Both the position numbers and the translations under genes were made by a program. This document shows positions 1 to 9,301 of a DNA stretch of 64,000 nucleotides, piece after piece. Each line of letters opens with the position of its first letter. The first letter of the stretch is position 1. Under the pieces are notes generated by a model, which was given only the letters and a program-made list of their open reading frames with translations, was not told where the DNA came from and ran no database searches. Source of the stretch: Spongiimicrobium salis (GTDB taxonomy: Bacteria; Bacteroidota; Bacteroidia; Flavobacteriales; Flavobacteriaceae); contig NZ_JBHEQA010000003.1 of NCBI RefSeq assembly GCF_043678055.1, positions 1 through 64,000 of the forward strand, in the 5' to 3' direction.

Positions 1-2762
1 CGGTGGCCGCGTACCTTCACCTGGTGGTCCATACGGCCCATGAACTCTATCGTGCCGTCAACAAGCCATCGGCCCAGATCACCCGTGCGGTACATCAGGT
101 CCCCTTCGCAATAGGGGTTCGAAACGAACTTCTCAGAGCTCAGACCCGGATTGTTCAGGTATCCCCGTGCAAGGCCGTCACCGCTTATGCAGAGCTCCCC
201 AACAACGCCTATCGGACAAAGACTATTCCCCATGCCCAATATATAGATACGATAATTTAATAATGGTTTGCCAATAGATAATTGATTACTCTCCTGTATT
301 AGCAATGCATTGCTCCATAATGTTGTTTCTGTAGTTCCATATATATTATAGACTTTTGTAGTGGTTAATTTTTTTAATTTTAGATAATTATCATTAGTTA
401 GACTTTCTCCTCCAATCAGTATAACCTTTAATTTTTTTAACGATTCAACCTTATTATCAGCAACAATCATTAATTGTTCTAAACGAGCCGGGGTAATTTG
501 TAAAGTATCTACTTCTCCTTTTTTTATGCTTTTCAATAGGGCATTTGGATCTCCTTGTAAGAGATTAACAGACATTCCACTTGTTAAGGCACCTAATATT
601 TCAAGTACCGATATATCAAAGGTGTAATTTGCCGCTGCAGCCCAACATGATTTAGGATGTAGACTGAAAAACTTATATATATTTTCGAAAAAAGAAACTA
701 CGGATGAATGTTCTGTCATGACCCCTTTTGGCTTGCCCGTGGAGCCCGAGGTGTAAATGACATAGGCAAGGTTCTTTGGACCGACTACGGAGGGAAGGTT
801 CTCGCCGCTGAGCGAATCCAGCTCCTCCCTGTAAAGGGAAAGCTCATCACTATCGATCAGCACCTTACAGGCGATGTCCTCCAGCATGTAGCGGATGCGG
901 TCCTCCGGATAGTCCGGGTCGATCGGGACATAGGCCCCGCCAGCCTTCAATATCCCCAGTATGCAGACCACCATCCAATCGCTGCGCTCCAGGCAGATCC
1001 CCACCATGTCCTCCTTCCCGATACCGTGACGGTCCCTTAGGTAACGGGCCATCCTGTTCGAGGATTCGTTGAGCTCTTGGTAGGTAATCCTTTTGTCCCC
1101 GAACACCAGGGCGGTCCCATTCGGCCTTTTATCCACCTGCTCCCCGAAGAGGTCGATGATCGTTCTCTCCCTTGGGTAATCGGCGGCCGTATCGTTGAAG
1201 GTCTCCAAAAGCTCCCTCCGCTCTTCCGCCCCAAGGTACTCCAAACGGTACAGCGGAAGCGAGGGGTCCGCTACGGCAGATCCCATCAATCGTTCAAAAT
1301 GCCCCAGCATGCGCTCGATCGTCGAACGGTCATAGATATCACTGTTATACTCGATACCCATTGCGATTCCGTCATCGACTTCCTCAAACTCAAAACTCAA
1401 ATCAAATTTGCTTGTTTCGTGACTTTTTCCAGAATACGGAATTATTTCAAAATTATTTGGAGATTTTTCATCCAGTGCTATATTTTGGGTATTTTGGAGC
1501 ATAACCATCACATCAAAAAGTGCATTCCTGCTCATGTCTTGTTGCAAGTCCAACTGGTCCACCAGTTCGTCGAAGGGGTACGATTGGTGCTCGAAGGCAC
1601 CCAGCGATACCTCGCGCACATTTGACAACAGCTCCCCGAAGCCGGACCCGCCAGCGAAACGCGTACGCAGCGCAAGCGTGTTCACATAGAAGCCGATCTG
1701 ATCCTCCAGGTCCAGGTGCGATCGACCCGCTATAGGGCTACCTATGATGATGTCCTCCTGCCCAGTGTAACGGTACAACAGGCTTTTTACCCCTGCCAAC
1801 AGCCCCATATAGAGCGTGCCCCCTTTTTCGCGGCAAAGATCCTTTAGAAGTTCGGTGGGGCCCGCGCCAAGGACTCCCCGTACGACCCCGCCGTTGTACG
1901 TCTTTACGGCCGGACGGGGACGGTCCGTCGCTAGGTTGAGCACAGGAAGGTCCCCCGAAAAAACATCCGACCAATAGCCCCGCCCCTTCTCAAGGGAACC
2001 CCCCTCCAATAGCGAACGTTGCCATACCGAATAGTCCTTGTACTGGATCCGCAAGGGAGGGAGAAGGCCATCGCCCCCCGTAACGAGGGAATTGTAGTAC
2101 CACAGGAGCTCCCTGATCAGTACCCCGAGCGACCAGCCGTCGCTTATGATGTGGTGCATCGTATAGGTGAACAGCCATCTATCCCGGGACAGGCGGTAAA
2201 TGCCAGCACGCAAAAGCGGGCCCTCCGAGAGATTGAAGGGTATCGACGCTTCGCGATCCACCAGGGATCGCACCTCTACTTTTTGTCCCTCGACATTACG
2301 CAGGTCTTCCTCCAAAAGTGAGAAGCCCGATCGATCCGAAGACGCGATATATTGCCGCACGTCCCCGTCCCCGTTCTCCCTGAAGGTCGTGCGCAGTATC
2401 TCGTGCCGATCGATCAGCCTCTCGAAGGCGGTCCGAAGGGAGGGAACGTCAACAGGGCCTTCAAAAATATAGGCACCGGGCATATTGTAGGCCACGTTCC
2501 CCTCCTCGAACTGGCTCAGTACCCATAGACGGCGCTGGGCGGACGAAAGCTCATAGTCCAATGAATCCACTGCCATGGGGAAAGGATTATCTGTAGGATT
2601 GGCTTGCTCAGTCAAATACGCGATGAGTTCAGTTTTTCTTTGCTTAATTTCCTGTAAAAGCTCTGAATCCAATCCATCTTTCGGGAATTTTAAAGAAAGT
2701 TTACCATCTACCAATTTGAGATGCATATCTTTTTCTCCTAATAAATCTAAGAATTTTCTCAT
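1..2762 (-). CDS. Nonribosomal peptide synthetase, TubC docking-C-A (3' end outside window)
   Basis: I translated the minus strand from the ATG at 2762 and sampled it through to the left edge; the frame stays open for about 920 residues, so the gene continues outside the window. Order: a TubC_N-like docking domain (about residues 1-55, MRKFLDLLGEKDMHLKLVDG...), a condensation domain with the intact catalytic motif MHHIISDGWS near residue 200, and an adenylation domain with A3 YTSGSTGKPKG near residue 670, A4 FDISVLE, A5 NIYGTTETT and A8 GRMDHQVKVRG at the edge. Reading the pocket positions against GrsA gives D-I-L-A-L-G-I-L-W, closest to the textbook glycine code but not a clean match. Base composition is mosaic: rows at 1, 901 and 2101 are 60-62% GC, rows at 301, 1441 and 2701 are 28-30%. 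It is the last visible gene of the NRPS operon. T and later domains are not visible. Confidence 0.93.
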   Translation of the reverse strand, partial: MRKFLDLLGEKDMHLKLVDGKLSLKFPKDGLDSELLQEIKQRKTELIAYLTEQANPTDNPFPMAVDSLDYELSSAQRRLWVLSQFEEGNVAYNMPGAYIFEGPVDVPSLRTAFERLIDRHEILRTTFRENGDGDVRQYIASSDRSGFSLLEEDLRNVEGQKVEVRSLVDREASIPFNLSEGPLLRAGIYRLSRDRWLFTYTMHHIISDGWSLGVLIRELLWYYNSLVTGGDGLLPPLRIQYKDYSVWQRSLLEGGSLEKGRGYWSDVFSGDLPVLNLATDRPRPAVKTYNGGVVRGVLGAGPTELLKDLCREKGGTLYMGLLAGVKSLLYRYTGQEDIIIGSPIAGRSHLDLEDQIGFYVNTLALRTRFAGGSGFGELLSNVREVSLGAFEHQSYPFDELVDQLDLQQDMSRNALFDVMVMLQNTQNIALDEKSPNNFEIIPYSGKSHETSKFDLSFEFEEVDDGIAMGIEYNSDIYDRSTIERMLGHFERLMGSAVADPSLPLYRLEYLGAEERRELLETFNDTAADYPRERTIIDLFGEQVDKRPNGTALVFGDKRITYQELNESSNRMARYLRDRHGIGKEDMVGICLERSDWMVVCILGILKAGGAYVPIDPDYPEDRIRYMLEDIACKVLIDSDELSLYREELDSLSGENLPSVVGPKNLAYVIYTSGSTGKPKGVMTEHSSVVSFFENIYKFFSLHPKSCWAAAANYTFDISVLEILGALTSGMSVNLLQGDPNALLKSIKKGEVDTLQITPARLEQLMIVADNKVESLKKLKVILIGGESLTNDNYLKLKKLTTTKVYNIYGTTETTLWSNALLIQESNQLSIGKPLLNYRIYILGMGNSLCPIGVVGELCISGDGLARGYLNNPGLSSEKFVSNPYCEGDLMYRTGDLGRWLVDGTIEFMGRMDHQVKVRGH

Positions 2763-2914
2763 GTATTAATAAGATATTTATACTTTTTAGCCATATATAG
2801 ACATCAGAGAAGTATCCATATATTTATATAGCTCTTTAAAAAATGGTGAGATTGATTTTTGAAATAGTGTTACTAAAACAATACCTATTGTACTGTTTTT
2901 TATCTAGTTTGACC

Positions 2915-4858
2915 TTATACCATTGCCAAACATGGTTCTACCATAATAAGTCTTTGTCTCCAAATATCTTTGAATTCCGCCAAAAGAGGGGAATCACCAG
3001 AAAAATTAATAGGTTCTCCCGATTTTAAAAATTCCCATAATGCTTTTGATATTTGGATATTCTTTTTCAAATAAGAATTATGTAGAAAAAATCCAGACGT
3101 GTCTTTAAATCCATCAGATAAACTAACAAAGTCATAAAACGAACTATTGAGATAAATAGGTTTATCCTCGTTTAATACTTTTTTATGAACTATGTAGTTT
3201 TCCAAAACAATAGAATTCACATCACAAGTTAGCAGAAAACTAATTGCATTGGCAGGGGTATGAACAATAGGTTCAAAATTATTGTTGAATGAAGTATTTA
3301 ACAATACCGGAGTATTTGTTTTTTCGTAAAATGAATTGATTAATTTCCAAAAGATAGTATTGTGTTCTTTTGAAACTGTTTGCACTCTTGATGTCCCATC
3401 TGTATGGACAACTGCCCCTAGATCTTGTTTATATTTTTCCTGAGCATTCAATATGAAGGTCATGAAGGGAAAACTCCTTTGTCCATTCGCTGGAATTTCA
3501 AAATATTTATCTACAAATTCTTCCAATATTGCAGGTGCGAACGGCCTAAACCCTTCCCTCATTTTAATAATTGAATTAATTCTTTCTTTATTTTCAGCGG
3601 GCCTTGGATCAGCAACTATGCTTCTATTGCCCAATGCTCTTGGCCCGTATTCTTCCCTACCTTTAAACCAACCGAGAACCTCGCCTTTGGCAAGTAGATT
3701 ACCTGCATCATTATAGATATTGTCAGATCTCTCTATCTCTACAAGATCTTTCCATTTCTCCAATTCAGTTTCAATTTCCTTTAAATCAAAATCCAAACCA
3801 AGAGAGGTAGAGGTAATTTTATTATTTATAAAATTATTTTTGGTCTCTATTTGACATGCAAAAGCAGCACCCGCCGAAAGCCCATTGTCCCCAGAAGCAG
3901 GATAAACGAAAACCTCTTCAAACAAATCTGAATACAACAGCTCACCTTCCATTTTACAATTTAATGCTACACCGCCAGCAAGGCAAATTTTCTTTAAACC
4001 CGTTGATTTTTGTAGCGGGGCAATGATATGGAATATGATTTTTTCTAAAGAAGCCTGTAAAGCCGCAGCAATGTTTTTATGATTTTGATCAAATGGGTCT
4101 CCTTTTTTCCGTTTAGGGCAAATCGTATGTAACAAGTATAACTCACTGGAATTTATTTCATAATCACCATTTGGCAATAAGGTATAAAAGGACTCAAATA
4201 ATTCACTATGTTCCGCAGCATCACCGTAAGGGGCCAACCCCATAACTTTATACTCATCAAAAATTTCCATACCGAGAAACTCGGTAATATCCAAATAAAA
4301 ATAACCGAGGGATTTTTTGACAGGAAAATCTTTTAAAAGAGACAATCTACCGTTTTCCCCCTTATATATTGTTCCTGACAATCCATTTCCGGCACCATCA
4401 AGGGTTACTACAAGGCTTTCTTTAAATCCTGATTGACAAAATGCTGAAATGGCGTGACAGTAATGGTGATCATAAAGTTTTATCTTGTCAAAATCCATTT
4501 CATAATTTGTATGGCTTTTGAATATCTCTCTCAAAACAAATAAACCGGCATGTGGGGGAAGTGGTTCTTCCATAAATTCTTTGGCGTAACCTTCCAAGGT
4601 CTCCAAACTTATGGGAAAGGCAAAATAGTCAATGTCATCATAACTAACCGCATTATAAGCCATACACTTTTCTAATGCCATTTTCGGAAAATAATTGGTA
4701 TGCTTAATTCTAGTCGCTCTTTCTTCTTCAAGAGCGAAAATTAAATTCCCATCCTTTAAAAATGCTACCGATGAATCATGTAATTGGCCATGGATAATTT
4801 CTTTTAGAAATTCATTTTCAATATGATTTGGTCCTCCATTTATTCCTAATATATTCAT
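2915..4858 (-). CDS. Carbamoyltransferase, NodU/CmcH/TobZ family
   Basis: About 647 residues, the usual length of O-carbamoyltransferases that move a carbamoyl group from carbamoyl phosphate via carbamoyl-AMP to a hydroxyl of a natural product. Family hallmarks are visible: the N-terminal MNILGINGG and HDSSVAFLKDGNLIFALEEE stretch (Kae1-like ATP-binding half), YDHHYCHA with the metal-ligand histidines, DGAGNG, and EYGPRALGNRSIVADPR in the C-terminal YrdC-like half. I chose the ATG at 4858 over an in-frame TTG at 4867 because MNILGI is where family members start. It sits 153 bp upstream of the edge NRPS and 232 bp after the receptor gene, same strand, so it is probably a tailoring enzyme of the peptide. 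Ser or Thr hydroxyls are plausible acceptors (inference from the Ser-type A domain in the operon). Confidence 0.92.
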   Translation of the reverse strand: MNILGINGGPNHIENEFLKEIIHGQLHDSSVAFLKDGNLIFALEEERATRIKHTNYFPKMALEKCMAYNAVSYDDIDYFAFPISLETLEGYAKEFMEEPLPPHAGLFVLREIFKSHTNYEMDFDKIKLYDHHYCHAISAFCQSGFKESLVVTLDGAGNGLSGTIYKGENGRLSLLKDFPVKKSLGYFYLDITEFLGMEIFDEYKVMGLAPYGDAAEHSELFESFYTLLPNGDYEINSSELYLLHTICPKRKKGDPFDQNHKNIAAALQASLEKIIFHIIAPLQKSTGLKKICLAGGVALNCKMEGELLYSDLFEEVFVYPASGDNGLSAGAAFACQIETKNNFINNKITSTSLGLDFDLKEIETELEKWKDLVEIERSDNIYNDAGNLLAKGEVLGWFKGREEYGPRALGNRSIVADPRPAENKERINSIIKMREGFRPFAPAILEEFVDKYFEIPANGQRSFPFMTFILNAQEKYKQDLGAVVHTDGTSRVQTVSKEHNTIFWKLINSFYEKTNTPVLLNTSFNNNFEPIVHTPANAISFLLTCDVNSIVLENYIVHKKVLNEDKPIYLNSSFYDFVSLSDGFKDTSGFFLHNSYLKKNIQISKALWEFLKSGEPINFSGDSPLLAEFKDIWRQRLIMVEPCLAMV

Positions 4859-5090
4859 GTTTTTCAAATATGATTTATAAAAACTATTGGTTTTTGACTA
4901 CTGGATAAAGTTGCCCGTAAAGGCTTATAATTTTGTTGAAATGTTATGTGAATCAGATGATAGGTGGTCATCGCATAGAAGCAAGGTTTTTACATTGAAT
5001 ACCTTCTATCCCACGATTTGGTTTCATCTTATTTTCCCCTAAAAAGGAGATTATTAAAAAATAGCGGTCTGGTGGAGCGCCTGGATAATA

Positions 5091-7547
5091 TTAATTTTCT
5101 CTTACCCTGTTCTCTTCATTCGAAGATCCTTTACTTCTACTTCTAGGGCCTTTCACATCAGAGCTTCCAAATTTGTAGGAGACTCCCAATCTAAAAATTC
5201 GCGTCTCTTCCTTTTGGTCTAAATTGTAATTCAGTAAGGGGATTTCACTGGTAAGCCTTACAATATTTGTATTAAAGATATCGCTCACAGAAAATTTAAT
5301 GCTTCCTTTTCCTTTAGCAAAGGACTTATCAATTCCGAAATCTATTGCTGTAATAGGATCAATTTTATACGTATCAACAACCTGTGAAGACACGTAAAAC
5401 CCAGAAAGTTCAGCGCTTATGGTAGGACTAATTTTAATGGCATGATAGGAGCTGAATTGTAAAGAGAGTTGACTACTATTAAATGGCAATCCCATAATAT
5501 TCGGTGTCTCAAAGTCATTCTGAAAAACAGTGAAATTATTGTCCGTATTCCAAAATTCGGCAATTGCAATAGGAACATTCAAACTTATATTGTAACTAGT
5601 TTTTTCTGCTAAATTCAAGGAAGTGATCGCTAGCGTACTATTGATAGGATCTGATAAAAATACATCTGAAATTACATCATTGGTCTTACTGTAACCAAGG
5701 CTCAGACTATAGGTATCCTTGTACGTCCATGACAGTTCAAATGAATTGGTATACTGAGGATTTAAAAATGGGTTTCCTTGCTCAAAAGTAAATAAATCAA
5801 CAAACTCCGTAAATGGATTTAAAGCTGCGTAATCTGCTCTATCAATACGTCTATTGTAATTAAATCCAAATGCATTATTTTCTGTCAATGCTAAATTTAT
5901 GGCCAAACTAGGGAAAAAATCCAGAAAGCTGCGATCTACAACAACTTGCTGGGTTATAGAGTTTGCCTCGGAATTTGTCTGTTCTGCCCGTAAACCGCCC
6001 TGTAAAGTAAGTTTTTTTAAATTTTTACTTAGACTTATATAGGCAGCATTCACATTTTCGCGATAGATAAATTGATTGCTCCTTTGGGTATCATTAACAA
6101 ATTGTCCATTGATCAAGTTTTCAAAACGAAAATCATTATCCGTTTCTACCAAACTACTTTTCAAACCAGTCTCCAATTTAAAATCTTCACTAAAAGCATA
6201 ACTATAGTCTATTTTGGCGGATAAAATATCTATATCTGTAGGTGAAATATTTCGAAAAACAATTTCCTCACCTTGTGGCTGTCCGGAAGCATCAAAAAAA
6301 GTATTATTGAAATTATTATTTCTTCTATTGCGATATCTACCGTAGTCCAAATCTACATTTATTTCTTGCCCTAGTGTATCCAATAGAGTGATAAAATTAA
6401 GGTTATATGCAAGATTAGAAAACCTTCCAGTTAAAGGGTTATCTGTTATTACTGTAGAATCAATGATATTAGGTTGAGAGCTAATGAATGTTTCACTGAT
6501 GGAATTGGCCCTCCTTCTATTGGATTGACCATTTACCGTAAGGCCCAAAGTGTTTTTCTCATTAATGAACCAGTCAATTCCAGCTTTATAGGAATTATTG
6601 GTAAAACGATTTCTGGAGTCTCCATTTTGATCAAAAAATGTGACTTCATCGTCCAAAACATTCTCTCGCAACAAATCTAATATTGTGAGCGTGTTATTGT
6701 TAGAAAAGTTATAACTACCATGAATATTGACTTTTTCATTTCGATGATTTAAACTAAGAGATGTATTGGTCTTGGAATCTTCCCCATATCCTACACCAGC
6801 GCCTATATTTCCATTAGTGCCGTAGCTCCGATTTTTCTTAAGTTTTATATTAATAATGCCCGAACTTCCTGAAGCATCATATTTTGAGGAAGGATTTGGA
6901 ATCAGTTCTATAGTACCAATGGAGTTACCGTCTGTTGTCCGTAACAGTGTTAGGAGCTCTTCTGAATTTAGGAATGTAGATTTCCCATTAATCATTACCA
7001 ATATTCCCTGCCTTCCGCGCAAGCTAATATTTCCAAAATTATCTACATTTACCCCAGGGGCTCTCCGTAAAATTTCAAGTGCTGTATTTCCTGCGGACAA
7101 TACGCTTTTTTCTATATTCAATACCGTCTTATCACTTCGTTTCTCAATGAATGAAGACTGCGCGGTAACAGTAACAGCATCTAATGCTATACCCGATTTT
7201 TCAAGTATAATTTTTTTCTCATTTATAGTATTCCCAGCCTCGTTAAGCGTAAAAACACGGGAACGAAATTTTTTGTATCCAACATGGGATATTTCAAGGA
7301 GGTAACTACCGAACGCTACATTTTCAAAAACAAAGTTTCCCTCTTCATCGGTAATAGATCCTTTGACCAACAATGAATCTTTTGAACTCAATAAACCAAT
7401 AGTAGCATAAACTATGGGTTCTTGATCTTCATTAACAAGGCTCCCTGAAATTATTCCCTTACTTTTAATGGATTGAGAATATACCGAAGTACATATTGCC
7501 ATACAAATTAAACTGGTGAATAGTAAATTTCTTGATGTTTTCTTCAT
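5091..7547 (-). CDS. TonB-dependent-type outer-membrane receptor (CarboxypepD_reg + plug + beta-barrel)
   Basis: 818 residues. A signal peptide (about residues 1-25, ending VYSQS) precedes a carboxypeptidase-regulatory-like beta-sandwich (about 32-115, with GSLVNEDQEPIVYATIGLL), a plug-like domain (about 125-240, LRRAPGVNVDNFGNISLRG) and a long barrel resembling the OMP_b-brl_3 family. There is no SusD partner next to it, so it is not a glycan SusCD pair. Within an NRPS operon it may import the finished compound (for example a metallophore) or be a target/resistance element; the sequence does not decide. The 296-bp gap upstream (7548-7843) holds only a weak promoter-like pair (CAAA at 7681, TATAAATA at 7651, spacing 22), so separate transcription is possible. 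The C-terminus is polar (SRSKGSSNEENRVREN) after the last barrel strand. Confidence 0.88.
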   Translation of the reverse strand: MKKTSRNLLFTSLICMAICTSVYSQSIKSKGIISGSLVNEDQEPIVYATIGLLSSKDSLLVKGSITDEEGNFVFENVAFGSYLLEISHVGYKKFRSRVFTLNEAGNTINEKKIILEKSGIALDAVTVTAQSSFIEKRSDKTVLNIEKSVLSAGNTALEILRRAPGVNVDNFGNISLRGRQGILVMINGKSTFLNSEELLTLLRTTDGNSIGTIELIPNPSSKYDASGSSGIINIKLKKNRSYGTNGNIGAGVGYGEDSKTNTSLSLNHRNEKVNIHGSYNFSNNNTLTILDLLRENVLDDEVTFFDQNGDSRNRFTNNSYKAGIDWFINEKNTLGLTVNGQSNRRRANSISETFISSQPNIIDSTVITDNPLTGRFSNLAYNLNFITLLDTLGQEINVDLDYGRYRNRRNNNFNNTFFDASGQPQGEEIVFRNISPTDIDILSAKIDYSYAFSEDFKLETGLKSSLVETDNDFRFENLINGQFVNDTQRSNQFIYRENVNAAYISLSKNLKKLTLQGGLRAEQTNSEANSITQQVVVDRSFLDFFPSLAINLALTENNAFGFNYNRRIDRADYAALNPFTEFVDLFTFEQGNPFLNPQYTNSFELSWTYKDTYSLSLGYSKTNDVISDVFLSDPINSTLAITSLNLAEKTSYNISLNVPIAIAEFWNTDNNFTVFQNDFETPNIMGLPFNSSQLSLQFSSYHAIKISPTISAELSGFYVSSQVVDTYKIDPITAIDFGIDKSFAKGKGSIKFSVSDIFNTNIVRLTSEIPLLNYNLDQKEETRIFRLGVSYKFGSSDVKGPRSRSKGSSNEENRVREN

Positions 7548-7843
7548 AGAAAAAAGATTATGCCTTATGAATTTGTTTTATTGTTAATCTCTGTTTTAGG
7601 CCAATAGGCGTATAGATTTTTTGCGTTCTCTAATATATTAAGTTTAATAGTATAAATACATATGACATACTATTAACTTTCAAAAAAATAACTATAAAAG
7701 TCATTTTTTTGTAAATAATAAGCTACGTTTATATTAGTTATGATTTCCTTTATTTTTGTGACAAATATCTTGTGAGGCTGCCGCTTTATTATTTCAAGTT
7801 TTCGTTATTTCGAAATCATACTGCAGTGTCCATACAACTACAT

Positions 7844-9169
7844 TTAAATTATTTCATCAATTTCTTTCAAGAAAAGTCGAGAATTTAAGCCTCTTAAAGT
7901 TTGAATTTTATTTTTTGATGGTACTAAGGTGAGTATTCCTAATTTGCTCAACGACATAACTTCGCCATTAAACGAAATATCCTTCAAAATCTCTACATGA
8001 TCCGCAGTAATATTTTTATTTGATTCTTCACCCACTATGCAAATACCGCATAGATTTTTCTCTAGTTTAATGGCAACAATCTTTTCCAATTCCCTTCTTA
8101 AAAGGGCAATTTCAATATTTTGATTTATTATGACGCCTATTTGATGTTTTTTTTCATAATAAAAATATACGGGGACATTATGTTGTTTGAATACACTAAT
8201 GATATCCATTTTAAGATTTTCATCAATATATTGAGAAACTGTATATAAGATCATTAAATTATCTTTGGCTGCAATTGCCTTAATACCATTATTTATCAAC
8301 TTATGGTCTATAACTGTGCCTTTTCCACTACTATTGTAGGTGTTTTTTAAGTATATGGGTATGTTTAGATCTTTTGCTGGAAAGATGGTCTTCTCATGTA
8401 AAATTTTGGCTCCAAAATAAGCTAACTTGGCGGCTTCATCATAGGATAAATGTGGAATGGAATAGGTGTTCTCTACATATCTAGGGTCATTATTTTGCAT
8501 ACCATCGGTATCGGACCAAATTTGTATCTCTTCTGCTCTTAATGCTGCGCCAATTAAGGTGGCTGTATAGTCGCTTCCTCCGCGTTCCAAGTGCCGTACT
8601 CCCCCATTCCTGTCAATTCTAATGAACCCTTGTGTTATGAATAAATCACATGCTTCTTTTTTTTCTAGAATATTTTCCAATTTGCCTGCTATCAAGGAGA
8701 TATTCGGATTATCCAAAGTCTCCACAAACATAAAATCCTTAGCATCCAACAAAATATTTTTTATACCTATTGAAGTCAAATAGCACGAGTAGATTGTAGT
8801 TAATAAAAGCTCTCCATAAGTAATTATTTCACACTCCTCATTTAAGGATAGTTCACTCTCAGAGAGTTCCAATATGTTGCCCAGTGATACATCGACGAAT
8901 TCGGAAAGTGTTTTCTTCATCTTCTGGTCAAACATTAAGTCTTCAATTAAATTACAATGTTGAATTCTCAGTATTTCAATGAGACCAGGAATCAATTCTC
9001 TATGATCGTTCTTTACATTTTCTACTAGATCAACAAGGATATCCGTTACCCCAGAAATTGCTGAACACACCACAATTTTTTTTCCCTCACAGGATTTTAT
9101 GATGTTTTCTATTCTAAACAACCCGACACTCTTGCCTACCGAAGACCCCCCGAATTTTAAGATTTTCAT
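7844..9169 (-). CDS. Aspartate kinase (monofunctional)
   Basis: 441 residues from the ATG at 9169 (an in-frame TTG at 9184 is an alternative). The kinase domain starts with the diagnostic MKILKFGGSSVG and contains RHLERGGSDYTATLIG and IWSDTDGMQNNDPR, the aspartate/ATP-binding segments; two ACT-like domains follow (about residues 300-440). It phosphorylates L-aspartate, the first step to aspartate semialdehyde, homoserine, threonine, lysine and diaminobutyrate. No homoserine dehydrogenase is fused. Sitting between an exporter and a receptor inside an NRPS operon, it is more likely a pathway-dedicated copy supplying an aspartate-family building block than the housekeeping enzyme. Whether its ACT domains are still feedback-sensitive cannot be read from the sequence. 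Confidence 0.92.
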   Translation of the reverse strand: MKILKFGGSSVGKSVGLFRIENIIKSCEGKKIVVCSAISGVTDILVDLVENVKNDHRELIPGLIEILRIQHCNLIEDLMFDQKMKKTLSEFVDVSLGNILELSESELSLNEECEIITYGELLLTTIYSCYLTSIGIKNILLDAKDFMFVETLDNPNISLIAGKLENILEKKEACDLFITQGFIRIDRNGGVRHLERGGSDYTATLIGAALRAEEIQIWSDTDGMQNNDPRYVENTYSIPHLSYDEAAKLAYFGAKILHEKTIFPAKDLNIPIYLKNTYNSSGKGTVIDHKLINNGIKAIAAKDNLMILYTVSQYIDENLKMDIISVFKQHNVPVYFYYEKKHQIGVIINQNIEIALLRRELEKIVAIKLEKNLCGICIVGEESNKNITADHVEILKDISFNGEVMSLSKLGILTLVPSKNKIQTLRGLNSRLFLKEIDEII

Positions 9170-9301
9170 GTGTGTTTTTTCCAAAAAAGTTACCCTCTTG
9201 ACCTCTTGCTATAATTCAAGGCTGCAACGAGATCTTGTGGCAAAAAAGAACATTTCCATTTAGTTGAAGCAATACAGAAGTATTTTGAAAATGTATTAAG
9301 T

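Noticed and set aside
708..1625. Plus-strand open frames (about 110 and 182 codons) inside the edge NRPS gene
   Set aside because: They are GC-driven shadows of the minus-strand NRPS frame, which shows all C- and A-domain motifs.
1..2762. Possible frameshifts or pseudogene state in the edge NRPS, given its abrupt composition changes
   Set aside because: Translating the minus strand through the docking, C and A regions gave an open frame with all motifs in order.
5091..7547. SusC-type glycan importer
   Set aside because: No SusD-like lipoprotein gene beside it, and the surroundings are biosynthetic.
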